A program made the position numbers and the translations under genes. Shown piece by piece: positions 23,998 through 32,933 of a stretch of DNA of 64,000 bases. The notes beneath the pieces are model-generated. The model was given only the letters and a program-made list of their open reading frames with translations. It searched no databases and had not been told where the DNA came from. Positions within the stretch are counted from its first letter, which is position 1, and each line of letters starts with the position of its first letter. Source of the stretch: Owenweeksia sp963758205 (GTDB lineage Bacteria > Bacteroidota > Bacteroidia > Flavobacteriales > Schleiferiaceae); the NCBI GenBank assembly GCA_963758205.1, contig CAVWUM010000006.1, positions 1-64,000 on the forward strand. The letters run 5' to 3'.

Positions 23998-26754
23998 ATG
24001 AAGCTGCTCAACATCTTGCTCATATTTGTTTTTGCTATAAATGGTATTTACGCTCAAACCATTAATGGCGTTGTAAATGATGCCAAAACCAAAGAGCCTG
24101 TAATTGGTGCCAATGTGGTGATAAAAGGTTCCACAGCCGGTACCACCACTGACATGGATGGTAAGTTCACTCTAAAGCTGCCAACCGGCTCCGGTTTTCC
24201 TGTAACCCTTCAAATTAGCTTTATTGGATATACACCACAGGAAGTGGTAGTAAAAACTGCCAATGATAAAATTGCTGTAAACCTGGCTGAAGACAAGGAA
24301 ATGTTGAGCGAAGTAAGCGTGGTAGAACAGCGCCTTAGCCAAAAGCAGAGGGAAAGTGCATTAACAGTTGAGGCTCTTGACAACATAGCTATAAAAGAAA
24401 CCCCGGCCGTAAGTTTTTATGATGCATTGGGCAACCTGAAGGGCGTTGACCTAACCTCCGCCAGTATAGGTTTTAAGGTAATTAACACCCGGGGGTTCAA
24501 CAGTACCTCACCGGTACGTTCATTACAAATTATTGATGGTGTGGATAACCAGGCACCGGGGCTTAATTTCAGCCTAGGCAACTTCTTAGGGGCCTCTGAG
24601 CTTGACATTGCCAATGTAGATATTATTGCTGGAGCAAGTACCGCTTTTTATGGGCCGGGGGCTTTCAATGGGGTTATTTCCATGACCACTAAGAATCCGT
24701 TTGACTATCAGGGGCTGAGCGTAATGCTTAAAGGCGGAGAACGAAATCTGTATGAGGTAGCTGTGAGGTATGGAGAAGCCTTTAGGATAGGAAAGAAGGA
24801 GTACGACAACCTGGCTTTTAAAATCAATTTATACTACTTAACTGCCGATGATTGGGAGGCGGATAATCTGGATCCTACTGAGCAAAGTGAGGAAGGGCGG
24901 GATAATCCTGGTGGTTATGATGCCATAAACCGATATGGGGATGAAGTTAGGTTTGATGATGGAGGTGATATTAAGACCTATCCTGGCTTGGGGAATTATT
25001 ACCGATCTGGCATTGAAGAGAAATACCTTGTGGATTATGACACCAGAAACCTGAAGCTGGGTGCTGCATTACACTATAAATTACAGAAAAACCTGGAGCT
25101 TATTTACGCTTTCAATTTTGGATACGGAACCACCGTTTATCAGGGTGATAACCGCTATAGCCTTAAGGATATACAGTTCTACCAAAACAGGTTTGAAATA
25201 AACAAAAAAGACAAGTGGTTTATAAGAGCATACAGCACAAATGAAGATGCAGGAAACTCTTATGATGCCTACTTTACAGCTTTGCAAATGCAAAATGCTT
25301 ATATAGATGAAGGTGCGTGGGGTAGTACCTATCGAAATTTCTGGAGCTTTCTTGGTGCGCCACAGGTTAGAACACTTCCGGGGTATCCTAATCCCAATCA
25401 AAGTAGAGAAGAGTTTGAAAGCCAGTTAAATACTATTTTGGCAGACACTTTGGATTTTCTTCGCAGCTTACACGCTGAAACCAGAAATACTGTAAATCTG
25501 GCTAATGGTTCAGAAGAAGCTTTCACACCCGGCACGCCTCAGTTTGATTCGCTATTTACCTACATTACATCGCACAGTTTTAATGAGGGCGGTTCAAGGT
25601 TTTTCGATAAATCATCTTTATACCACATACAGGGGCAATATGCCTTTGATGAAAATTACTTTGGAAAGTTTACACTTGGAGGAAATGGCCGCTTATACAG
25701 ACCAAATTCGGATGGAACCATTTTCAGAGATACGGCTGGTGTGGAAATATCCAACTATGAAGTTGGAGCCTTTGTAGGTTGGGAGCGTTTATTTGGTGAG
25801 AAGCTAAAAGCCGGGATTACTGCACGCGTTGATAAAAATCAAAATTTTGATTTCTTAAGCTCTCAGGCTATTTCTGCGGTTTATAATATTGATCGCCTCA
25901 ATACTATTCGGGTTTCTTTTTCATCTGCCATAAGAAATCCCACTTTGCAGGATCAATACTTATATTATAATGTTGGCAGGGCCATTTTACTGGGTAACCT
26001 TGAGGGCTATGACTCTTTAGTAACTGCTGATGATATCAGCAATTTTTTGGCTTCAGGGGTTCAGGCAAGGGCTAATTACAAATGGGATTATTACTCAATA
26101 GATCCAGTACGTCCGGAAAGGGTGCAAACCGTAGAGGCGGGATATCGCACTACGCTATGGCAAAAGCTTTTCCTCGACTTAAATTATTACTATAGCTGGT
26201 ATCAGGATTTTATTGGTTTTAATATTGGAGTTAAGATAGATGATGATCCTGGCGCAGGCCCTGCCGATAGACTTAGTGGAACACAGGCCTATAGAATTGC
26301 AGCAAATGCCGAAGAACAGGTAACCACTCAGGGTTTTAGTATAGGTGCCAACTACTACTTTTGGGATAAATATATGTTGGCTGGAAACTATACCTGGAAT
26401 GTATTAAACACAGCCACAGATGATCCAATAATACCAGCCTTTAATACTCCGCAACACAAGTATAACCTAAGTATAAGCGGTAGAGAACTTAGTGTTTGGT
26501 TTTTAAAAAATATTGGATTTAACGTGACTTACAAATGGATTGAAGGATTTTTATTTGAGGGCTCTCCTCAATTTACAGGGTTCATTAATAATTATTCCCT
26601 ATTGGACGCTCAGGTGAGCTATGGATTTAAAAAGCCAGATATCAACCTTAAGTTAGGTGCAAGCAATCTTCTTAACAATCAGGTGTTTCAAGTTTATGGA
26701 GGCCCAAGGGTAGGACGGTTGATTTACCTTTCGGTAACTTATGATTTAAAATAA
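23998..26754 (+). CDS. TonB-dependent outer-membrane receptor
   Basis: A 918-residue outer-membrane transporter with a signal peptide (ending IYAQ), an N-terminal carboxypeptidase-regulatory-like domain (INGVVNDAKTKEPVIGANV...TTDMDGKFTLKLP), a plug domain (ALGNLKGVDLTSA, INTRGFNSTSPVRSLQIIDG, ISMTTKNPF) and a 22-strand-type barrel ending in GRLIYLSVTYDLK. No SusD partner is present. The next gene, 38 bases on, encodes a T9SS-exported hydrolase-fold protein and is likely co-transcribed, which suggests that the two handle the same ligand. The substrate cannot be told from sequence. Confidence 0.95.
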   Translation: MKLLNILLIFVFAINGIYAQTINGVVNDAKTKEPVIGANVVIKGSTAGTTTDMDGKFTLKLPTGSGFPVTLQISFIGYTPQEVVVKTANDKIAVNLAEDKEMLSEVSVVEQRLSQKQRESALTVEALDNIAIKETPAVSFYDALGNLKGVDLTSASIGFKVINTRGFNSTSPVRSLQIIDGVDNQAPGLNFSLGNFLGASELDIANVDIIAGASTAFYGPGAFNGVISMTTKNPFDYQGLSVMLKGGERNLYEVAVRYGEAFRIGKKEYDNLAFKINLYYLTADDWEADNLDPTEQSEEGRDNPGGYDAINRYGDEVRFDDGGDIKTYPGLGNYYRSGIEEKYLVDYDTRNLKLGAALHYKLQKNLELIYAFNFGYGTTVYQGDNRYSLKDIQFYQNRFEINKKDKWFIRAYSTNEDAGNSYDAYFTALQMQNAYIDEGAWGSTYRNFWSFLGAPQVRTLPGYPNPNQSREEFESQLNTILADTLDFLRSLHAETRNTVNLANGSEEAFTPGTPQFDSLFTYITSHSFNEGGSRFFDKSSLYHIQGQYAFDENYFGKFTLGGNGRLYRPNSDGTIFRDTAGVEISNYEVGAFVGWERLFGEKLKAGITARVDKNQNFDFLSSQAISAVYNIDRLNTIRVSFSSAIRNPTLQDQYLYYNVGRAILLGNLEGYDSLVTADDISNFLASGVQARANYKWDYYSIDPVRPERVQTVEAGYRTTLWQKLFLDLNYYYSWYQDFIGFNIGVKIDDDPGAGPADRLSGTQAYRIAANAEEQVTTQGFSIGANYYFWDKYMLAGNYTWNVLNTATDDPIIPAFNTPQHKYNLSISGRELSVWFLKNIGFNVTYKWIEGFLFEGSPQFTGFINNYSLLDAQVSYGFKKPDINLKLGASNLLNNQVFQVYGGPRVGRLIYLSVTYDLK

Positions 26755-26792
26755 AATGTTAACTTAATTTCTAAATTTCTAAAACGCTTCTT

Positions 26793-28394
26793 ATGAAAAG
26801 AAAACTATGTGGATTTGCTGCCTTGGCCTTTTTGCTAGGCACTTTACATGTTAACGGTCAAACCCGTTACAGAGATGATGTCTTTACATCTTCTCAAATT
26901 ACGGTGACCAAAGACGTTACCTATGGAATAAACTTTAATGAATATGCCCCGGCAAGTGTGGGTGGCCCCCAATTACTCCCGCTGCAATGCGATATATATC
27001 AGCCTGACCCATCAACAGACACTGCCACCAGCAGACCTGTTATGATATATTTTCATACCGGAAGCTTTCTGCCAAAAGGATTAGTTAGCCCAATGGGCGC
27101 GAGAACTGATAGTGCTGCAGTTGAAATCTGTAAGCGCTTTGCAAAGAAGGGTTATGTTGCTATTTCGGCCAGTTACCGTGTTGGTTGGTTAGCCAACAGT
27201 ACCAATCTGGATTTACGTAGAGGTACAAATTTGCTTGCAGTTTATAAATCCATTCAGGACGCTAAAACAGCGGTGAGATGGGTACGTAAGACCATTGCTG
27301 TAGATGGTAACCCTTACAAAGCGGATAATGATGATATATTTCTGGTAGGTCAAGGTTCCGGAGGCTACACTGTGTTAGCTTATGCTACTGTTGATAAGTA
27401 TGCTGAAGTTGCCAGTATCAACAAGTTTCAATATGACGCTTCAGGTCCTGGGCTATATGGAGACCCTGTAAATGCGGGTGACCCATATATAGATACAAGT
27501 ATTGTTGGCGATTGGGACGGATTTGGTGGTGCCGTTACTTTAACGGCTCAAACTACTCCACTGGGCCTGCCCGTTATTGATACCAATGCAACAGGTAGAA
27601 ATTATATCAACTATCCGGGATATAGCAGTGACGTTCGTATGGTTCTAAATCTTGGTGGCGCACTTGGCGATTCTACATGGTTAGAGGCTGGTGATGTGGA
27701 AATGGTTTCTACTCATTGTCGTTTCGATTTCTTTGCACCTTATTATTCAGGTGTGGTGCAGGTACCTGTGGGTATGCAGTTTTTCCCGGTAGTTGATGTA
27801 GCTGGTAGTCATACTGCTATAAGAATCGCCAATTCTTTAGGAAATAACAATGCGGCTATCCAGGCAAGTTACCAGGATCCAATCAGTGTGAAGGCCAGAA
27901 ACAACATCTATAATCGAGGTAGGCAGGAGAATATTCTCACCTTCAACATTATGCCTCCAAATCCGGCTCTTCCATTTCAGGTAAATAGCAATCCCTGGGA
28001 TTTTTGGGATCCAGCTGATCCTTTAGGAGCAAATGAAACAAATCCGAATAATAAGGCGCAATCTAAAGCCTATATTGATACTGTGATGGGATTTTTTGTA
28101 CCAAGAGTTTATACTCAAATATTTACCAATATCGGCCTCGAAGAGGCCTCAATTGCCGACAAAGTAAGCATGTATCCTAACCCTGTTGTGGAAGACCTTT
28201 ACTTTGAGGTACAGGATGCAGATATCAGAATAAGCAACCTTAGCATTACTGATATCACTGGCAAAGTGGTTAAAACCATTTCATTAAGCCGTGATCAGAA
28301 ATCGGTTAATTTATCTGACCTTAAAGCGGGTGTGTACATGGTTGAATTAAGTTCAAACAAAGGCACGGCTGTAAAAAAGATTATTAAGCAATAA
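26793..28394 (+). CDS. T9SS-exported alpha/beta-hydrolase-fold protein without the usual nucleophile
   Basis: A 533-residue surface protein with a signal peptide (ending NGQ), a carboxylesterase-like alpha/beta fold and a type A sorting domain (MYPNPVVEDLYFEV to the C-terminal IIKQ). The fold is recognised from RPVMIYFHTGSF (oxyanion strand), VAISASYRVGW, and DAKTAVRWVRKTI before the nucleophile elbow. The elbow reads VGQGSGGY: against the usual GxSAGG, the nucleophile position is Gly188 and the only serine is one residue later. It may be an inactive, ligand-binding member, or use an altered elbow. It follows a TonB receptor gene by 38 bases. Confidence 0.85.
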   Translation: MKRKLCGFAALAFLLGTLHVNGQTRYRDDVFTSSQITVTKDVTYGINFNEYAPASVGGPQLLPLQCDIYQPDPSTDTATSRPVMIYFHTGSFLPKGLVSPMGARTDSAAVEICKRFAKKGYVAISASYRVGWLANSTNLDLRRGTNLLAVYKSIQDAKTAVRWVRKTIAVDGNPYKADNDDIFLVGQGSGGYTVLAYATVDKYAEVASINKFQYDASGPGLYGDPVNAGDPYIDTSIVGDWDGFGGAVTLTAQTTPLGLPVIDTNATGRNYINYPGYSSDVRMVLNLGGALGDSTWLEAGDVEMVSTHCRFDFFAPYYSGVVQVPVGMQFFPVVDVAGSHTAIRIANSLGNNNAAIQASYQDPISVKARNNIYNRGRQENILTFNIMPPNPALPFQVNSNPWDFWDPADPLGANETNPNNKAQSKAYIDTVMGFFVPRVYTQIFTNIGLEEASIADKVSMYPNPVVEDLYFEVQDADIRISNLSITDITGKVVKTISLSRDQKSVNLSDLKAGVYMVELSSNKGTAVKKIIKQ

Positions 28395-28416
28395 GCTAAA
28401 AACTGAACATGGAAAA

Positions 28417-28451
28417 GGCTCCATTTCGCTAAGGCGGAATGGGGTCTTTTT
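28417..28451 (+). terminator. Terminator after the TonB/T9SS pair
   Basis: A 13-bp stem with three G-U pairs (28417-28429 with 28434-28446) around a TAAG loop, followed by five T. Confidence 0.8.
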
Positions 28452-28457
28452 AGTTAA

Positions 28458-28465
28458 TACATTTG
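28458..28465 (+). promoter_or_regulatory. Promoter -7 element of the aminotransferase gene
   Basis: TACATTTG is an exact match to TAnnTTTG, seven bases after the previous terminator's T-run and 19 bases before the ATG at 28485. The -33 region shows no good match. Confidence 0.45.
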
Positions 28466-28484
28466 CCGGCCAATCTACGTTATC

Positions 28485-29330
28485 ATGCATTATAATCACA
28501 ATGGCACCATTACCGAAGGAGATAAAATAACCACCGCAATTAACAATCGTGCTCTCAACTATGGTGATGGTATTTTTGAGAGCCTTAAATACTCCAACGG
28601 GCGCCTCAACTTTTGGGAAGATCATTACTTCAGGCTGATGTCTTCCATGCGGATCGTAAGGATGGAGATTCCACTCACATACTCCCCTGAGTACATTGAG
28701 GAACAAATCAGACTTACTCTTAAGGCTAATGGCCTTAGTGGTAAAGCGGCTCGCGTAAAGTTTTTGGTATATAGAAAGGAGGGAGGGCTATACACTCCTG
28801 ATACCAATGATGTTGAGTTTATTATTACAGTAAGCGAATTGGAAAGTGCTACTTATAAGCTCAATACCAATGGTCTTGTGGTGGATGTTTTTAAGGACTT
28901 TCACAAACAGAAAAACCTACTTTCAAACATTAAGAGTACTTCAGCGCAGCTATATACCGTGGCTTCTATCTATCGTAAGGAGAATGGACTGGACGAATGT
29001 ATTTTATTAAATGATGATAAGTCCGTTTGTGAGGCTATTAGCGCCAATGTATTTATAGTTAAAGGTGAGGAGGTAATTACCCCACCACTCAGCGATGGCT
29101 GCCTTAAAGGTGTAATGCGTAAAAATGTAATTAAAGCTTTGAAAAAACTTGGCTATTCTGTTTTAGAAAAAAGCTTTTCGCCATTTGAGATACAAAAGGC
29201 CGATGAGATGTTTTTGACCAATGCCAGCAGCGGAGTAAGATGGGTAGGCAGTTACAAAAAGAAGACATTTATCAATAATTGCTCTCAAAAGCTTACTGCT
29301 GAGTTGAACATTGCAGCAGCCTTGGGCTGA
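28485..29330 (+). CDS. Class IV aminotransferase (aminodeoxychorismate lyase or branched-chain type)
   Basis: A PLP enzyme of 281 residues. The fold-type IV signs are NRALNYGDGIFESLKY at the start, the PLP lysine Lys150 in NIKSTSAQLY, and CEAISANVFI with the conserved glutamate, followed by PPLSDGCLKGVMR. The family contains branched-chain aminotransferases, D-amino-acid transaminases and aminodeoxychorismate lyase (PabC, folate synthesis). The length is close to PabC and D-amino-acid transaminase, but the sequence alone does not separate these. It ends directly against the convergent YqgE gene. Confidence 0.88.
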   Translation: MHYNHNGTITEGDKITTAINNRALNYGDGIFESLKYSNGRLNFWEDHYFRLMSSMRIVRMEIPLTYSPEYIEEQIRLTLKANGLSGKAARVKFLVYRKEGGLYTPDTNDVEFIITVSELESATYKLNTNGLVVDVFKDFHKQKNLLSNIKSTSAQLYTVASIYRKENGLDECILLNDDKSVCEAISANVFIVKGEEVITPPLSDGCLKGVMRKNVIKALKKLGYSVLEKSFSPFEIQKADEMFLTNASSGVRWVGSYKKKTFINNCSQKLTAELNIAAALG

Positions 29331-29894
29331 CTAGTTTAAATTAGGGTCAGCCGGGCTATTGGCCCAAAGCGGGTAATTTCCACCAATAGCCATCAGTACT
29401 TTTCCCCACATTTCGGTGGGATTATCGCTAAAAAGGTTAATAGCACTATTGCCGATTATCAACCATGATTTTTCGTCAATTTCATGTGATAATTGGCCCA
29501 TTCCCCAGCCACTATATCCAAGGTAAAATCTGATATTATCGCGCGTTACCAAACCGCAGCGTATCAACTCCTTTAAGGCCTCAAGTTCGCCTCCCCAATA
29601 TAAATCGCCCATTATATGGTCACTACCGGGAATAAGGTCTCCTTTATTGTGAACGAAAAACAGGCTGTCTTCCTGCACCGGCCCACCGTGGTATATTATA
29701 GTATCAAGCTCAGGAAAACCAATAGCAATATCATTGAGCTTTACTTCGAGTGGGCGATTTACAACAAAGCCTATGGCGCCCTGCTCATTGTGCTCAGAAA
29801 GTAACACTACGGTTCTATCAAAATTAGAGTCACCAAGAAATGGTTCGGCAACAAGTAAACTTCCTTTATTTGGATTGTCAATTAATAATGACAT
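29331..29894 (-). CDS. YqgE/AlgH family protein (DUF179)
   Basis: A 187-residue cytoplasmic protein with the family pattern: GSLLVAEPFLGDSNFDRTVVLL, GAIGFVVNRPL, YHGGPVQEDSLFFVH, and YLGYSGWGMGQLSHE. It is broadly conserved; its link to alginate regulation in Pseudomonas is not general and the biochemical role is unknown. It is divergent from pdxH with 66 bases between the starts. Confidence 0.93.
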   Translation of the reverse strand: MSLLIDNPNKGSLLVAEPFLGDSNFDRTVVLLSEHNEQGAIGFVVNRPLEVKLNDIAIGFPELDTIIYHGGPVQEDSLFFVHNKGDLIPGSDHIMGDLYWGGELEALKELIRCGLVTRDNIRFYLGYSGWGMGQLSHEIDEKSWLIIGNSAINLFSDNPTEMWGKVLMAIGGNYPLWANSPADPNLN

Positions 29895-29960
29895 ACTTTT
29901 TTATTTATAATCTAATATATAAGGTTGTGCTTAAATTAGCAATCTATTTGAAACGATAAT

Positions 29961-30602
29961 ATGAACAGCGAATTGCAAAATATGCGCCAGGACTACTCAT
30001 CCGGCAGCCTTAGTAAAACTGATGTAACGGATAATCCTGTTGACCAGTTTACAAAATGGTTTGAAGAATACAAACCAAAGGCTATGCATGACGCTAACGC
30101 TATGGTACTTAGCACAGTTGGTGTAAATAACAGACCTTCTTCAAGAGTTGTTCTGCTAAAGGGCATTTCTAAGGGAGGGTTTGAATTTTATACCAACTAC
30201 CAAAGCCATAAAGCCCATGATATGGGTGTTAATAACTTAGTATCTCTGGTGTTTTACTGGCCAGAGCTGGAAAGACAGGTAAGGGTAGAGGGTAAGGCTG
30301 TAAAACTTACCGAAGCCGAATCTGATGCTTATTTTAAAGAAAGGCCCAGGGGAAGTCAGATTGGGGCCTGGGCATCACCACAGAGCCAGGTAATACTGAA
30401 CCGCCAAATGCTGGAAGAGCGAACTGCGGAAATGGAGAAGAAGTTTGATGGAGAAATTGAAAGGCCTGACAACTGGGGGGGATACCGTGTAATGCCTGAT
30501 AGTATTGAATTTTGGCAGGGCCGCTCAAGCCGATTGCACGACAGACTGATTTATATAAGAAAAGATGATGATAGTTGGGATTTGAAGCGTCTGGCTCCTT
30601 AA
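29961..30602 (+). CDS. pdxH: Pyridoxamine 5'-phosphate oxidase PdxH
   Basis: FMN enzyme that oxidises pyridoxine or pyridoxamine phosphate to pyridoxal phosphate, the last step of vitamin B6 synthesis and salvage. 213 residues, normal length. Motifs: SSRVVLLKGISKGGFEFYTNY (FMN and substrate binding), RQVRVEGKAVKL, RPRGSQIGAWASPQSQV, and the C-terminal WQGRSSRLHDRLIY signature. Single gene followed by a terminator. Confidence 0.96.
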   Translation: MNSELQNMRQDYSSGSLSKTDVTDNPVDQFTKWFEEYKPKAMHDANAMVLSTVGVNNRPSSRVVLLKGISKGGFEFYTNYQSHKAHDMGVNNLVSLVFYWPELERQVRVEGKAVKLTEAESDAYFKERPRGSQIGAWASPQSQVILNRQMLEERTAEMEKKFDGEIERPDNWGGYRVMPDSIEFWQGRSSRLHDRLIYIRKDDDSWDLKRLAP

Positions 30603-30612
30603 AAAAATCAAA

Positions 30613-30646
30613 AACCCGTTCAGGACTTTCCGGAACGGGTTTTCTT
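30613..30646 (+). terminator. Terminator of pdxH (possibly bidirectional)
   Basis: AACCCGTTC (30613-30621) pairs perfectly with GAACGGGTT (30633-30641), followed by a T-rich tract. The A-rich flank on the left could also serve the convergent gene at 30682. Confidence 0.75.
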
Positions 30647-30681
30647 TTACTCACAGTTTGCAAGCGGTGAGTGCTGATTAA

Positions 30682-31548
30682 TTACTTTTTCATGGCCTTC
30701 CATGCCGTGATTGAGTTGTCAATCATTTCGCCATAACCAAAATCTGTTCCATCGGTTTTGGCACTTTTCATTCCTACTTCTTTTGCCATTTCAGCAGATT
30801 TTATGGCTTCCTTGTACATCTTCTTTTCAGCAAGTATTTCTGCTCTTAACCAGTAGCTGTACCAAGATGTTTTGTAGGCGGCAATAGACTTATCCATGTA
30901 ATCCAGTGCCTGATCCATATCCATCTTATTATTGTAATAATAGTTGGCTGCATTTCTGTAAACACGCCATTTGCCTTCTTCATCGCTTTCGGTCAGGGCT
31001 TTATCAATATTAGCCATAGCCACTTCGTTCACTTCAAATGAAAATGGTATTTCCACCTTGGTTTTATCCCACATTAAAACAATAGAGGCGCTTTCGCTTG
31101 AAATGTTATTTACATCAATAGTAAAAGTTTCAGTCATTTCAGAAGAGGTAGAGTTTACCTTGGTTCTGAGCACATCATTTTCTTTGCTATATCCGGTAGT
31201 GCCGCCATGGTCAGTCTTTGAGTTGAAAATTACTTCCCAACTATCAGGTGTTGGTATTGTAAACATGGAGTATTTACCGGCCGGTAGTTTTTTTCCACTT
31301 ATCATCACATCAGTTGAAAATTCAACAGTAGTATTCATATTGGCTCCGGTTCTCCACATCTTTTCATAAGGTACGAGCTCACCAAATATTTCTCTTTCTT
31401 TTACGCTTGGGCGGCTATATATAATAGTTACATCGGTAAGGCCAACTCGTTGCTTTAAAGTGGCGGTTGGGCTTGGGGCTGGTAAATCCTGTGCTGTGGC
31501 AGGTAATATACCTGCTAGCATAAATGCTGCTAATATGATTTTTTTCAT
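30682..31548 (-). CDS. Secreted DUF2911 protein with C-terminal TPR-like region
   Basis: The start at 31548 opens a signal peptide (MKKIILAAFMLAGILPATAQ). The 288-residue protein carries DUF2911, recognised from LKQRVGLTDVTIIYSRPSVKEREIFG, PYEKMWRTGANMNTTVEFS, LPAGKYSMFTIP and the later VLMWDKTKVEIPF strand. The C-terminal 90 residues are helical repeats (YRNAANYYYNNK, ALDYMDKSI, AIKSAEMAKEVG). DUF2911 proteins are common in Bacteroidota; the function is unknown. Confidence 0.88.
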   Translation of the reverse strand: MKKIILAAFMLAGILPATAQDLPAPSPTATLKQRVGLTDVTIIYSRPSVKEREIFGELVPYEKMWRTGANMNTTVEFSTDVMISGKKLPAGKYSMFTIPTPDSWEVIFNSKTDHGGTTGYSKENDVLRTKVNSTSSEMTETFTIDVNNISSESASIVLMWDKTKVEIPFSFEVNEVAMANIDKALTESDEEGKWRVYRNAANYYYNNKMDMDQALDYMDKSIAAYKTSWYSYWLRAEILAEKKMYKEAIKSAEMAKEVGMKSAKTDGTDFGYGEMIDNSITAWKAMKK

Positions 31549-31567
31549 GGTAAAATTTTGTTTGGTG

Positions 31568-31575
31568 CAATAATA
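31568..31575 (-). promoter_or_regulatory. Candidate -7 element of the DUF2911 gene
   Basis: On the minus strand TATTATTG departs from TAnnTTTG by one base, 19 bases before the ATG. The same 12-base text (ATTGTATTATTG) precedes the gene at 37529-38029, which argues for a shared promoter form. Confidence 0.28.
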
Positions 31576-31608
31576 CAATATCCCAGTGGCGGAAGAAATC
31601 GGAAAACT

Positions 31609-32313
31609 CTATGGGGCGAGAATCTCACTTGAGTCACATTTCAATATCTCAGTATTGATGGAGGATTTGGCATTTCTGTAAGCCACGTATCTATCGCCAA
31701 AAGTGGCGCGTTCATTCATTGCATCAAAATGCTGATCCAACAGTCCTAATAGTAATTCGCAGAATTCACGAACGGCATTTTCATGACCCTGACAACTGGA
31801 TATATAATCAGGCACCTTTTCTTTAATAAGATATTCCATAAAGATGGGGTTACAGGCCCTGCCCACCGCCAAGCTTATTGCAGCCTTAGCGGCTACGGCT
31901 ACATCGGTAACATCGCTAAAAAGATAAATCACCTCCGATGGATCAATGCTATGACTATCACAAAAATGCTGAAATGCTATTTCCTTGTCTCTGGATTCAC
32001 AATACACATTATTAATGTTTTCACGCCTGGCAAACTCATGGGCATTGCTGTTTTTTGATCCGGTAATAATGGCCGTTTTTACCATTTTGCCAAAGGCAAG
32101 GTAAAATCCCTGTCTGAGCAAATCAACGCCCGTGGCATCTATTTGGCTATAACCAGCTTCTGTATCGGAGCTGCGGGCGCCATCATTAAATAATCCATCC
32201 CAATCAAACAGTATGGCTTTGATGTTTGGCAATCTTTCGCGCATGTCAAAACCGCTGGTAAAAAACTGGCCTCCGATGTCAATAAAGCTCTCTTCAATGT
32301 GTGCTAACTCCAT
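31609..32313 (-). CDS. HAD-superfamily phosphatase, KdsC-like
   Basis: A 234-residue cytoplasmic protein. The HAD motifs are AILFDWDGLFNDG (motif I, nucleophile aspartates), AIITGSKN (motif II), the lysine in RDKEIAF (motif III) and YLFSDVTDV (motif IV). Spacing and the TGSK motif resemble KDO-8-phosphate phosphatase (KdsC) without a cap domain, but the protein is longer and motif IV is atypical (SDVTD in place of GDD..D). The last 60 residues are extra. It could act on a sugar phosphate. Confidence 0.75.
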   Translation of the reverse strand: MELAHIEESFIDIGGQFFTSGFDMRERLPNIKAILFDWDGLFNDGARSSDTEAGYSQIDATGVDLLRQGFYLAFGKMVKTAIITGSKNSNAHEFARRENINNVYCESRDKEIAFQHFCDSHSIDPSEVIYLFSDVTDVAVAAKAAISLAVGRACNPIFMEYLIKEKVPDYISSCQGHENAVREFCELLLGLLDQHFDAMNERATFGDRYVAYRNAKSSINTEILKCDSSEILAP

Positions 32314-32440
32314 ATTTGTAAGTATATGATTATTGTTTTTAACTAAGTGACAAAATTTTTATTAAAATGTTAGTGAACGTGTGTAATTCAATAAGCAAAT
32401 GAGATATTTTTATCCAAATTAATCCTAAAACTAAACAATT

Positions 32441-32870
32441 ATGCTAAAGGAATTTAAGGAGTTCATTCAGCGCGGCAATGTGCTGGAGCTGGCAGTAGGT
32501 TTTATTATGGCTACCTATTTTGGTGCTATTGTAAAGTCGCTGGTGGCGGATATTATTATGCCGCCTATAGGTCTGGCTCTGGGTGGTGTTGACTTTGCTG
32601 ACCTCAAATTAATATTGAAGGAAGGCGCGCCCGCCATAATGCAGGGTGAAGAGGTTGTAACACCAGAAGTAGCCGAAGTAGCCATTAATTATGGTAACTT
32701 CATCAACATAGTGCTTACCTTTATTATTGTAGCCTTTGCGGTATTCCTAATTGTAAAAACCTATAACAATTACCTTAAAAAGAAAGAGGAGTCTCCGGAT
32801 CCTGCTCCACCACAACCAACAGAAGGAAGTACAGCTTTTAAAAGAAATACGCGATGCCCTGAAGAAATAA
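32441..32870 (+). CDS. mscL: Large-conductance mechanosensitive channel MscL (frameshifted near its C-terminus)
   Basis: Inner-membrane channel that opens under turgor stress. The N-terminus (LKEFKEFIQRGNVLELAVGFIMATYFGAIVKSL, two helices) is unmistakable. As written, the frame runs on to 32965 with an alien tail. Removing one G of the GG at 32825-32826 restores the standard ending TEEVQLLKEIRDALKK with a stop at 32868-32870, giving 142 residues, the normal length. The transcription terminator at 32895-32924 lies inside the alien extension, which further marks it as an artefact of the shift. The shift may be a mutation or a sequencing error; the channel domain is intact either way. Confidence 0.93.
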
Positions 32871-32894
32871 TGGCATCACAATATAATATTGCCA

Positions 32895-32924
32895 AGCCGG
32901 CCACATTATGTGGTCGGCTTTTTT
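32895..32924 (+). terminator. Terminator of mscL
   Basis: An 11-bp stem (AGCCGGCCACA with TGTGGTCGGCT, one wobble) around TTA, followed by six T. Confidence 0.9.
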
Positions 32925-32933
32925 ATTGGGCAC

